DNA of 31,096 nucleotides from Ruminococcus sp. UBA4240 (lineage in GTDB: Bacteria; Bacillota; Clostridia; Oscillospirales; Ruminococcaceae), in the NCBI GenBank assembly GCA_002395525.1, contig DGXE01000071.1, positions 1 to 31,096 of the forward strand, read 5' to 3'. The notes below the pieces were generated by a model. That model was not told the DNA's origin, searched no databases, and saw nothing but the letters and a program-made list of their open reading frames with translations. Position 1 is the stretch's first letter, and every line of letters begins with the position of its first letter. Shown here in pieces: positions 7,290 to 14,273 of this stretch. A program made the position numbers and the translations under genes.

Positions 7290-8396
7290 TTAAGCCGTGA
7301 TACCGTAGCGGTAGATGAGCAGCAGTGTGACGCACCTGCCGTAGCTGTGCTTCCCGTCGGTTATGCCGTTTGCCCTGAGAGTGGTGTCCATCGCCTTCTG
7401 TGAAGCGGCAGAGGCTGTTTCGTTGGATACGGGGGATTTTTCCTCCACCCTTTTCATATATTCCTCTTTTACGAAGTAGTTGTCCTTTGCCACCTGTTCC
7501 GACAGCCTGCACCGCAGGTCGTATATATCCTCCTCGGAGGCGTGCTTTTTCGCCTCGGCGAAGAGATAGTTCATGGCGGTGATATATCCGCTGTACTGCA
7601 CCGCAGGGTCATCGGACTCCATGCACAGCACACAGGCAAGATATGTAGCTTCGTCCTCACGGATAAAGCCCTTTACATGGCACAGCTCGTGGAACACGGT
7701 GCAGGGTGTGCGTGCCGGGGAAAGATGTGTGTTGTAGTTCCCCTCCAGTGAGAAGGGAAAGTATATCCCCTGCAGATCCGTCTGGCACATGAGCCATGAG
7801 TTCATTATCCCTTTAGGGGGCGGCACATAGCCGTACAGCTCCGGGTACATACCGGATGCCTTTTCAAATGCCTTCTGCGCCTCATGGTGAAGGTTGGGGA
7901 GCATGACCTCCCCCTGCTCGTCACGGGGCGCTTCAAGGGACAGTTCATTCGCCTTTTCTATGACCTCACCGCAGTAGTCCACAAGCTGTTTGGCGGTATA
8001 CCCCTCCGGGGCGGCATAGGCGGCAAGCTTTACGGGGAGCTCTGTGGTGTGGTACAGCACGAAGCAGTCAAGTGTCTCCGTCCCAAGGATGAAGACCAGC
8101 ACCCAGGCGTATATGCTCCCTGCGATTTTCAGCGCCTTTTTCTGCTTCTTCACAAGCGGGATGACCAGGGCAAAGGGAGCAGCCCCTAAAAGCAGCAGCC
8201 CTGCAATTATCATAAGCTCCCCTATGCTCACGGGCACTGCCCCGGTCACATGGGAGAAGAGCCGTGACACCGGGTTGTACACATATCTGTGATAGAGATC
8301 CACCCACAAGGGGGACACCCATGCAAGGGCATTTATTACAATGAATACCCCTGTTGTTACAATAAGCCCGAGGGCATTTTTACTTGATCTTTTCAT
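7290..8396 (-). CDS. DUF3810 family membrane zinc metallopeptidase
   Basis: A 368-residue membrane protein with three predicted helices near residues 10-27, 58-80 and 94-112, followed by a large soluble domain. The soluble part contains HELCH (236-240), an HExxH zinc-binding site, and then GFIREDEATYLA with glutamates at 247 and 249, one of which could be the third ligand, as in gluzincin-type peptidases. This organisation fits DUF3810 (PF12725). The substrate is unknown; an envelope role is inferred from the topology. The ATG at 8396 directly abuts the 14-bp tandem repeat and no purine-rich ribosome site precedes it. The next in-frame ATG would remove the first membrane helix, so the 8396 start is kept. 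It may be cotranscribed with the CotH gene 61 bp downstream. Confidence 0.85.
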   Translation of the reverse strand: MKRSSKNALGLIVTTGVFIVINALAWVSPLWVDLYHRYVYNPVSRLFSHVTGAVPVSIGELMIIAGLLLLGAAPFALVIPLVKKQKKALKIAGSIYAWVLVFILGTETLDCFVLYHTTELPVKLAAYAAPEGYTAKQLVDYCGEVIEKANELSLEAPRDEQGEVMLPNLHHEAQKAFEKASGMYPELYGYVPPPKGIMNSWLMCQTDLQGIYFPFSLEGNYNTHLSPARTPCTVFHELCHVKGFIREDEATYLACVLCMESDDPAVQYSGYITAMNYLFAEAKKHASEEDIYDLRCRLSEQVAKDNYFVKEEYMKRVEEKSPVSNETASAASQKAMDTTLRANGITDGKHSYGRCVTLLLIYRYGITA

Positions 8397-8446
8397 AGTG
8401 AATAGCTAATAGTGAATAGCTGATAGTGAATAGCTGGCAGTGACGG
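8397..8446. repeat. Three perfect-phase 14-bp tandem repeats abutting the DUF3810 start codon
   Basis: Copies begin at 8397 (AGTGAATAGCTAAT), 8411 (AGTGAATAGCTGAT) and 8425 (AGTGAATAGCTGGC), followed by AGTGACGG. Each 14-mer is itself two related heptamers, so the run is six heptamers. It starts at the base next to the DUF3810 ATG. Because 14 is not a multiple of three, the array closes all three plus-strand frames. A GGCGGCTTG block follows at about 8454. Confidence 0.9.
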
Positions 8447-8504
8447 AGATCGGGCGGCTTGCTCTTTTTCAAGCATAGGTGAACCTTTTACTGAAATCGA
8501 GGAC

Positions 8505-8531
8505 ATAAAGCTTGCTTTTTGTCAGCTTTAT
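8505..8531. other. Inverted repeat upstream of the PAP2 gene
   Basis: ATAAAGCT (8505-8512) and AGCTTTAT (8524-8531) are perfect 8-bp complements with an 11-nt T-rich loop. The element lies 33 bp before the PAP2 start codon, in the divergent gap with the DUF3810 gene. It could be an operator or a leader hairpin; there is no further evidence for either. Confidence 0.4.
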
Positions 8532-8564
8532 TTATTACTTAACCTGCTTCTTTCAGGAGTTAAT

Positions 8565-9137
8565 ATGCGTTTATATGATATGCACCGGGAGGACTTTGCC
8601 CGCCGCTACCCGGCGTTAAAGAGCTTCTTTGAGAGCCATGCCCCGCTGTTTGCACTGTTCAGGCTGCTTTCAAAGGCGGCGGTGATACTTACCTACGGTA
8701 TGTATGCCGCAGGGCTTGTACTGGTGGGGCTCGATGTATATAATAAGGGGTTCCCGCCCGTGGGAAACGTGCTTCTGCGGCTCATAGGGATAACAGTGCT
8801 GCCCTTTGCCGCATTTGCCCTGTGTACCGCAGTCCGCAAGGGGATAAACGCCCCCCGCCCCTATGAGATGGGCATAGTCCCCCTTATCCCCAAGAAGACA
8901 AAGGGGCTGTCCTGCCCCTCACGGCATACCGCCTGTGTTACGGCAATTGCCCTGTCCTGGCTCATCATCTCGCCGCCAATAGGGGTGATGATGGTGTGTG
9001 CAGCGGTGTTCATCGCCTTTTCCCGCATAATATCCGGGGTACACTACCCCCTTGACGTGCTGTCCGGGGCGGTGCTTTCCATCCTTGTTTACGGCGGGGG
9101 ACTGCTGATATTCGCACTTGTCCGCACAAATCTATAA
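8565..9137 (+). CDS. PAP2-family membrane phosphatase
   Basis: A 190-residue integral membrane protein of the type 2 phosphatidic acid phosphatase superfamily. All three motifs are present: K92 to RP at 98-99 (KGINAPRP), PSRH at 118-121 (the usual PSGH with Gly replaced by Arg), and S153-R154 with H160 and D164 (SRIISGVHYPLD). About five hydrophobic segments are visible between residues 32 and 186. Such enzymes remove phosphate from lipids such as phosphatidate or undecaprenyl pyrophosphate; the substrate cannot be read from sequence. AGGAG lies six bases before the ATG. It is separated from the J-domain gene by 197 bp of mostly repeat DNA, so it is probably a separate unit. Confidence 0.9.
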   Translation: MRLYDMHREDFARRYPALKSFFESHAPLFALFRLLSKAAVILTYGMYAAGLVLVGLDVYNKGFPPVGNVLLRLIGITVLPFAAFALCTAVRKGINAPRPYEMGIVPLIPKKTKGLSCPSRHTACVTAIALSWLIISPPIGVMMVCAAVFIAFSRIISGVHYPLDVLSGAVLSILVYGGGLLIFALVRTNL

Positions 9138-9215
9138 TGGCATTATATCACCATTATTGCAGGGATTTATCAACAAAATGTGAACAAGTTCAAAAGTCAG
9201 GAATATGACATCCGC

Positions 9216-9334
9216 CAAAGAGGAAATCAAGCCATCAACTCCCCGTCAACTACTTATTACTCATTACCTATTACTTAGAAAGAGGAAGTCAAGCTGCCCG
9301 TTCCCCGTCAGAACGGTTCTATACATTATGATAT
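9216..9334. repeat. Repeat-filled gap between the PAP2 and J-domain genes
   Basis: The gap repeats the order seen at 240-323: a CAAGCC..CAACTCCCCGTCA block, then ATTACTC/ATTACCT/ATTACTT heptamers (about 9256-9276), the 19-bp block identical to 265-283 at 9267-9285, then CCGTCAGAACGGTTC. The run ends within a few bases of the J-domain start codon at 9335. Positions 9138-9215 hold only a weak TAATGG/CCATTA hairpin after the PAP2 stop. Confidence 0.75.
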
Positions 9335-9937
9335 ATGAATTATACAGATAAGGATCCCTACGCCGTTATGGGTCTGCCCTACGGCGCCGGCAGGGAACAG
9401 ATCAAAAAGAGATACAGAGAGCTCGTAAAGAAGTACCACCCCGACCTTCACCCCGGTGATGAGACTGCCGGGGCGAAGATGAGCGAGATAAACGAGGCGT
9501 ATGAGGCAATAAGGAACGGGGATGTCCCCTATTACAGCACATCCGCCCGTACCGCCCCGGAAACCTCCTATGACGAGGAGGACATCCTCTCGTTTTTCAG
9601 CACAGGCCCAGGCAGTGAGGGCAGCTCCTACGGCGGCTATGATGCAGTTGACAGCGCCATTGCCCGGGGGGATATACATATGGCGGCGGTGATACTCAAT
9701 ACCCTCCCCCGGAATACCGCAAAATGGCATCTCTATGCGGCAAAGCTGTACAGTATGTCCCATGATGAGGATATGGCTGAGCTGCACCGTAATGCCGCCG
9801 GGCGCTTCGCCCCGGATAACGGCAGCCGCAAGGAAGAAGGACGGAGCCGCCGCCTGAGAGCTGTCACCGCCGGTGTGCTTCTCCTTATGTTTCTGGGGTA
9901 TTCACTTATGTATCTGATGATAACGCTGAGAGCATAA
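9335..9937 (+). CDS. Membrane-anchored J-domain protein
   Basis: A 200-residue protein with an N-terminal J-domain (about residues 6-62): DPYAVMGLPYGAGREQIKKRYRELVKKYHPDLHP with the diagnostic HPD at 35-37, then KMSEINEAYEAI. J-domains stimulate Hsp70 (DnaK) ATPase activity. The Gly/Phe and zinc-finger regions of true DnaJ are missing. The middle (about 95-160) looks like a short helical, TPR-like stretch (AVILNTLPRNTAKWHLYAAKLYSM), and residues about 176-197 form a C-terminal membrane helix. It is therefore a specialised tail-anchored cochaperone rather than housekeeping DnaJ. The start abuts the repeat block and has no clear Shine-Dalgarno sequence. The EAL-domain gene begins 14 bp downstream, so the two are almost certainly cotranscribed. 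Confidence 0.85.
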   Translation: MNYTDKDPYAVMGLPYGAGREQIKKRYRELVKKYHPDLHPGDETAGAKMSEINEAYEAIRNGDVPYYSTSARTAPETSYDEEDILSFFSTGPGSEGSSYGGYDAVDSAIARGDIHMAAVILNTLPRNTAKWHLYAAKLYSMSHDEDMAELHRNAAGRFAPDNGSRKEEGRSRRLRAVTAGVLLLMFLGYSLMYLMITLRA

Positions 9938-9951
9938 AGAGGTCGGGAACA

Positions 9952-11964
9952 ATGAGCCAAAAGATAAAACGTGTAAAGCTGAAGCGCAACCGCATATGGG
10001 TGACTATACTGCTGTTTCTGCTGACTGAGATAGTGATAGTCCTCTTTGCCCTGATGATGGTGGGATACAGCGCTGTAATGATGATAAAGCCCCTGATATA
10101 TAACGAGGTGGAGGAGGCAGTAAAAATATCCGATGACCTGTCACAGGGGGCTGACATCTCCTCCTACGGACGGGATCACATCGTCACGGATCCAGCGGGG
10201 GAGTACATCTCCATTTCCGGGGAAGACACCCGCATGACGGATATAAACCTGGTATACGACAGCGACTACGGCTTCTTCTCTGCCGACAAGGAAGGCGCCC
10301 CCTCAGCCCCTGTCTACACCATATATCCCGACAGGGAAGCGGACATTTTTGCCGAGGTGGGGGATTCCGTCAACGGCTCCAACTTCGAGACCGTCATCAT
10401 CTCCGACATAGTGGCAGTCTACAACCGCACCACCCTTGCAAACCTCATAAACGGCGGCAAGAGGACGATGTACCTCCCCTTCTGGACGGCAGTCCCCATG
10501 GATGACGGGAACACCCTGTATGTAAAGTCCGGCATAGACATAGACCTTTCCAGTGTGGCGGAGCTTATGGTGCTCATGCGCATCGCCCTTATCATATTCG
10601 GCGTTATCTTTGTATTCATGCTCATCAATGTCATAAACAGCATAGTCACCTACAACAGGCTGACAAGGCTCTTCTTCACCGACCCTGTCACGGGAGGGCG
10701 CAACTGGAACTGGTTCCTGCTCAAGGGGGAGCCGCTGGTGCGCCGCCACAGGGGCAAGACCTACGCCATATTCAGCATAGGGCTGGAGAAGTATCTCAAT
10801 TACTGCCTGATAAACTGCAACGCCAAGGGTGAAAAGGTGCTGTGCGAGATAGACATGGCAGTCCGACAGCAGATAAGAAGGCAGGACATATGCGTACACT
10901 GCAACACCTCGGATTTTGCGGTGCTTGTAAAGGTGCGTGACGGCGCCGATGCCCGCACAAGGTCACAGTCCCTGCTGAGCACTGTGGAAAATGTCATAGC
11001 AGGCACGGGAATGATCACCCACATAGGGGAATACACCGTTGATGTGCTGTGCACCGAGCGGGGCAGGGTGCTCCCGCGGAACAACTTCGACATAGAGGCG
11101 GCATATAACAACGCCCGCACAGCCCGTGCCTCCATACCCGCAGGGACAGCCCGTGCAGCCCTCTTCGATGAGGAGATGGTGGAGCAGCGCCGCTGGGAGA
11201 ACACGGTGCTGGAGCATCTGTCCTCCGCCATTGACAACAGCGAGTTCATCGTATACTATCAGCCCAAGTACGACCCGAAAACAGACACCCTCATGGGGGC
11301 AGAGGCGCTCATCCGCTGGCAGTCCCCGGAGTTCGGCTTCCTCTCCCCATACAAGTTCATCCCCATTCTGGAGGAGAACAACCGCATCACGGAGATAGAC
11401 CACTATATGCTGTCCCACGTAGCGGCAGACCAGCGCAGGTGGCTTGACATGGGGCTAAAATGCGTTCCCGTATCGGTGAACATCTCACGCATACACTTTG
11501 CGGAGCCGGATCTGCCGGAGCAGATACGGGACATAGTGGATGCCTGCGGCACTCCCCATGAGCTGATAGAGATAGAGCTTACGGAAAGCGCTTTCTTTGA
11601 CGACAAGCAGGCGATGCTTAATGCCATTTCCCGCTTGAAGGGATACGGCTTTATGGTATCCATGGATGACTTCGGCTCCGGCTACTCCTCCCTCAACTCC
11701 CTGAAGGAAATGCCCCTTGATGTTTTGAAGCTGGATGCGGGCTTCTTCCGGGGGGATACCTCCGATGAGCGGGGGAAGATAGTGGTGGAGGAAGCCATAA
11801 AGCTGGCAAAGTCCCTCAATATGCGCACTGTGGCAGAGGGCATAGAGGAAAAGGGGCAGGTGGAATTCCTTGCCGCCGCTGACTGCGACATGATACAGGG
11901 ATACTTCTACGCTAAGCCAATGCCGGGCAGCGAATACGAGAAGAAAATGAATAATGCAGAATGA
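9952..11964 (+). CDS. Membrane c-di-GMP phosphodiesterase (degenerate GGDEF plus EAL)
   Basis: A 670-residue protein. A membrane helix near residues 13-42 and a second near 206-232 flank an extracytoplasmic sensor domain. Next comes a GGDEF-like domain (about 240-390) whose signature is lost: the usual GGDEF position reads CNTSDFAVL, so cyclase activity is not expected. The EAL domain (about 420-660) keeps its catalytic set: EAL at 451-453, SVNISR, IELTES, DDFGSGYSS, LKLD, AEGIEE and QGYFYAKP. It should hydrolyse c-di-GMP in the cytosol, tuned by the external sensor. AGAGGT precedes the ATG. It follows the J-domain gene by 14 bp. The last codons (KMNNAE then TGA) are written by an AATGAAT/AATGCAG heptamer run. 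Confidence 0.92.
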   Translation: MSQKIKRVKLKRNRIWVTILLFLLTEIVIVLFALMMVGYSAVMMIKPLIYNEVEEAVKISDDLSQGADISSYGRDHIVTDPAGEYISISGEDTRMTDINLVYDSDYGFFSADKEGAPSAPVYTIYPDREADIFAEVGDSVNGSNFETVIISDIVAVYNRTTLANLINGGKRTMYLPFWTAVPMDDGNTLYVKSGIDIDLSSVAELMVLMRIALIIFGVIFVFMLINVINSIVTYNRLTRLFFTDPVTGGRNWNWFLLKGEPLVRRHRGKTYAIFSIGLEKYLNYCLINCNAKGEKVLCEIDMAVRQQIRRQDICVHCNTSDFAVLVKVRDGADARTRSQSLLSTVENVIAGTGMITHIGEYTVDVLCTERGRVLPRNNFDIEAAYNNARTARASIPAGTARAALFDEEMVEQRRWENTVLEHLSSAIDNSEFIVYYQPKYDPKTDTLMGAEALIRWQSPEFGFLSPYKFIPILEENNRITEIDHYMLSHVAADQRRWLDMGLKCVPVSVNISRIHFAEPDLPEQIRDIVDACGTPHELIEIELTESAFFDDKQAMLNAISRLKGYGFMVSMDDFGSGYSSLNSLKEMPLDVLKLDAGFFRGDTSDERGKIVVEEAIKLAKSLNMRTVAEGIEEKGQVEFLAAADCDMIQGYFYAKPMPGSEYEKKMNNAE

Positions 11965-12036
11965 ACAATGAACCGTTCTGACGGGGACTGGGCGGCTTGT
12001 CTTTCTTTAGCTAATAGCTAATAGTGAATAGCTGTC
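11946..12036. repeat. Heptamer run containing the EAL gene stop codon, plus 32-bp and 14-bp modules
   Basis: Four exact-phase heptamers run from 11946 to 11973 (AATGAAT, AATGCAG, then AATGAAC twice) and include the TGA at 11962-11964. They lead into the 32-bp module (11953-11984, ending GTTCTGACGG), a GGCGGCTTG block, AGCTAAT heptamers and AGTGAATAGCTGTC at 12023-12036, then the block CTCTATCCCCGCTTTGC at 12061. Confidence 0.85.
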
Positions 12037-12098
12037 AGCGACAGGGATGCGGGCTTTACCCTCTATCCCCGCTTTGCTTGCATTGCTTTGCAATAGAA

Positions 12099-12127
12099 CT
12101 GCCGCCGCAGGAAGCCTGCGGCGGCAG
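12099..12127. terminator. GC-rich hairpin between convergent genes
   Basis: CTGCCGCCGCAGG (12099-12111) and CCTGCGGCGGCAG (12115-12127) are perfect 13-bp complements around a 3-nt loop. The hairpin lies between the convergent EAL and PF06541 genes and could stop transcription from either side, but there is no T-tract on either strand. The same stem core recurs at 28290-28313, where it has a T6 tail. Confidence 0.5.
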
Positions 12128-12191
12128 ATTACTGTATAAGAGAGGTTATCTGTACCTATTGCCTACAAAGGGCTGAACACCCGCCCGATCT

Positions 12192-12280
12192 CCGTCAAAA
12201 CCATTCATTATCCATTCTGCATTAGTATAGTCAAGCCGCCAATTCTTTGTCACTTCCACCTTCACTGTCAGCTATTCGCT
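12192..12280. repeat. 32-bp module (reverse) and heptamers containing the PF06541 gene stop codon
   Basis: Positions 12192-12223 carry the 32-bp module in reverse orientation (begins CCGTCAAAACC, ends CATTCTGCATT). From 12253 to 12280 four heptamers (on the minus strand AGCGAAT, AGCTGAC, AGTGAAG, GTGGAAG) include the TAG stop at 12272-12274. Together with 11946-12036 this makes the whole 307-bp gap repeat-derived apart from the GC-rich hairpin. Confidence 0.8.
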
Positions 12281-13399
12281 TTCTTCTTCGGCTGTGTCCC
12301 GGGAGCTTTCTTCCTTCCTTGTCAGGAGCTTTGTGATGAGCCCCGGACGGACAGCCTTTACCTTTATGTGCTTTCTCAGGCTCTGGAGAGTGTGGGAGTG
12401 TACCGTGGAGCTGAGGGAGGGGAATGCACGGAGAAGTCTGTCGGAGAATACATTGTCCTTTGCGGAGATCATCTTCTCAAATTCCGCCTTGAGCTTGTCC
12501 AGACCCTCTTTTCCCTTGTCGGTGACAAAATCGTTTATGTCTATGGCCTTGCCCTTGATACGGTCGATGTTCTCCCTGCTCTTGTCCGCCACAAAGCCGT
12601 TTATCTCTATAACTGTGCCCTTGATACGGTCAAAGTTCTCACGGCTCTTGTCCACCACGAATCCGTTCACATCAGCGGCAGTTTCCTTTATCCTGTCTAT
12701 GCCCTCCCTGCCTTTGTCAACTACGTATCCGTTCACGTCCTGTGCGGTCTCCACCGCCTTGTCTATGCCGCTCTTTACCACCAGTGTGCCGTCTGCAAGG
12801 CGGTGCCCGGTGGCAGTGGACAGCTCGAACATCTTGTTGGTGATGATCTCTATCCGCCGCACCCTGTCCTGCAGCTGCTTTACCGCCGCCACGGATGCCA
12901 CCGTGTCAAGTATGAGCAGCACCACGAACACGCACAGCATTCCCTGCCCCACATGGACGGGTATCATGGCGATGCCCTTGTCCAGCAGCGGCTCCATGAA
13001 GTGATAGAGGAGAACACAGCCCGTGCCGAAGAAAAGGGAGTTTCTAAGGCAGATGTAGCCGTGGAGATTGAACTTCATATGGGAGTAGTCCCACCAGCGG
13101 GCGTGGAACAGCTTTTCCATGCCCCAGCCCATAAAGTACTCAAAGGCGGTGCAAAGCACTGTGGAGGCAAGCCCCAGCAGCAGCCAGGTGTCCTTCAGGG
13201 GCTTGAACAGTATGAGCATGGCTATGACCCCCACCCCGTATATGGGGCAGATGGGCCCGTTGAGAAAGCCTCTGTTTTGGTATTCGCCGGTCTCATAGGT
13301 CATGTCCACGACCTCTATCATCCAGCCTATCCAGCTCCAGAAGAAGAATATGAACCACAGCTGATACCAGCTGTAGCCTACATATGGCAAAGGATTCAT
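12272..13399 (-). CDS. PF06541 (putative ABC-permease-like) membrane protein with 22-residue repeats
   Basis: A 375-residue protein. Residues 8-175 carry four or five hydrophobic segments and the hallmarks of PF06541: YQLWFIFFFWSWIGWMIEV, RGFLNGPICPIYGVG, TAFEYFMGWGMEKLF and ARWWDYSHMKFNLHGYICL. The family is labelled ABC transporter permease-like, but its function is unproven. Residues 211-298 are four tandem 22-residue repeats (consensus near DRIKxxAxDVNGFVxDKSRE), followed by a partial fifth and a charged tail. The repeats read as a long amphipathic cytoplasmic helix. The start at 13399 is chosen because GGAG lies six bases upstream; an upstream in-frame TTG at 13432 would overlap the epimerase gene. 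The epimerase stop lies 22 bp upstream, so it is the last gene of the NYN operon. Confidence 0.83.
   Translation of the reverse strand: MNPLPYVGYSWYQLWFIFFFWSWIGWMIEVVDMTYETGEYQNRGFLNGPICPIYGVGVIAMLILFKPLKDTWLLLGLASTVLCTAFEYFMGWGMEKLFHARWWDYSHMKFNLHGYICLRNSLFFGTGCVLLYHFMEPLLDKGIAMIPVHVGQGMLCVFVVLLILDTVASVAAVKQLQDRVRRIEIITNKMFELSTATGHRLADGTLVVKSGIDKAVETAQDVNGYVVDKGREGIDRIKETAADVNGFVVDKSRENFDRIKGTVIEINGFVADKSRENIDRIKGKAIDINDFVTDKGKEGLDKLKAEFEKMISAKDNVFSDRLLRAFPSLSSTVHSHTLQSLRKHIKVKAVRPGLITKLLTRKEESSRDTAEEESE
12506..12769 (-). repeat. Four 66-bp in-frame coding repeats
   Basis: These are the DNA copies of the four 22-residue repeats of the PF06541 protein (residues 211-232, 233-254, 255-276, 277-298). 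All units are exactly 66 bp with no indels. Conserved positions are I/F-D-R/K near the start, D/E-V/I-N-G/D in the middle and V-x-D-K-S/G-R/K-E at the end. Confidence 0.9.
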
Positions 13400-13421
13400 C
13401 AGCATCTCCATTTCCAGCAGG

Positions 13422-14273
13422 TCATATATCAAACTCTATCCCGAAGGAGAAGTCATAGCTCTCTCCCGGGTCAAGGCGCTTTGCATGGGGCATATCGCAA
13501 AGCTCTTCGGTGTCACAGCAGTACACGGGGGCAGCCGCCCAGGGCTCCAGGCACACAAAGGAGGCTCTGTCGTCATAGGGAGACCAGACGGCTATACACC
13601 CGGAATTATCGTAGGATACGGAAATGCTGTGTCCTGTTTTGCGGTTTACAAGGGATATGCGGGAGGATGCGGGCTTGTCCTTCAAAAACACGTCGTTTGC
13701 GAAAAGCTCCCTTGTGACAGGCACCGTGGTGCTGTCCGAGCATACGGTGACATCGCCGCCGTCAAGGTGCTGCACCACCGTCTCTGGCTTTTCGTATACC
13801 ACATCGAAGTCCTCAAAGGAGGAATCATCCTCAAAGGGGCAGAGGAAGCCGGGGTGCCCCCCTATGAAGAAGGGCATTTCCTCGCTGCCTGTGTTCTTCA
13901 CGGCAAAAAGGCATTTTATGCTGTTCCCCTCCACGCTGTAGGTCACATCCAGCTCAAAGGGGAAGGGGTAACGGGAAAGAGTCTCCCCGCTGCTCACAAG
14001 GCGCAGTGTCACCCTGTCCTTCTCCTGTGACACAAGGGCAAACTCGCTGTCTCGGGCAAAGCCGTGGTTGCCCAGGGAGTATTCCTTACCGTGTACGGTG
14101 TACTTCTTGGTCTTTGTATTGCACACGAAGGGGAAAAGCACGGGGGCATGGCGCTGCCATACATCCTCCGCCGTCCAGATGTATTCCCTGCCCTGTGTGT
14201 CCTTTGCACTTACAAGCTCTGCGCCGTGGGTATCCACGCATACCGTGAGAGCATCCGATGAGATAGTTATCAT
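13422..14273 (-). CDS. Aldose 1-epimerase family protein (LacX-like)
   Basis: A 283-residue protein of the galactose-mutarotase fold, close in layout to the LacX-type subgroup. It carries VLFPFVCNTK, SLGNHGFARDSEF (first conserved histidine), FFIGGHPGFLCPF (second histidine) and CLEPWAAAP (catalytic glutamate region). Such enzymes interconvert the alpha and beta anomers of hexoses in the cytosol; the exact sugar is not readable. It starts in an ATGA overlap with the NYN gene, with AGGAGG five bases upstream, so translation of the two is coupled. The PF06541 gene follows 22 bp later. Confidence 0.9.
   Translation of the reverse strand: MITISSDALTVCVDTHGAELVSAKDTQGREYIWTAEDVWQRHAPVLFPFVCNTKTKKYTVHGKEYSLGNHGFARDSEFALVSQEKDRVTLRLVSSGETLSRYPFPFELDVTYSVEGNSIKCLFAVKNTGSEEMPFFIGGHPGFLCPFEDDSSFEDFDVVYEKPETVVQHLDGGDVTVCSDSTTVPVTRELFANDVFLKDKPASSRISLVNRKTGHSISVSYDNSGCIAVWSPYDDRASFVCLEPWAAAPVYCCDTEELCDMPHAKRLDPGESYDFSFGIEFDI

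Noticed and set aside
8397..8446. Short regular repeats considered as a CRISPR array.
   Set aside because: The units are 14 bp with no unique spacers and no cas genes are nearby; this is a tandem minisatellite.
9138..9215. TAATGG/CCATTA hairpin after the PAP2 gene as a terminator.
   Set aside because: The stem is six base pairs and AT-rich with no T-tract; too weak to call.
12368..13717. Long plus-strand open frame opposite the PF06541 and epimerase genes; similar long antisense frames occur opposite the CotH, Cof-HAD and beta-propeller genes.
   Set aside because: These are shadows from GC-rich codon use. The minus-strand (or sense) frames carry recognisable domains and ribosome sites, the shadows do not.
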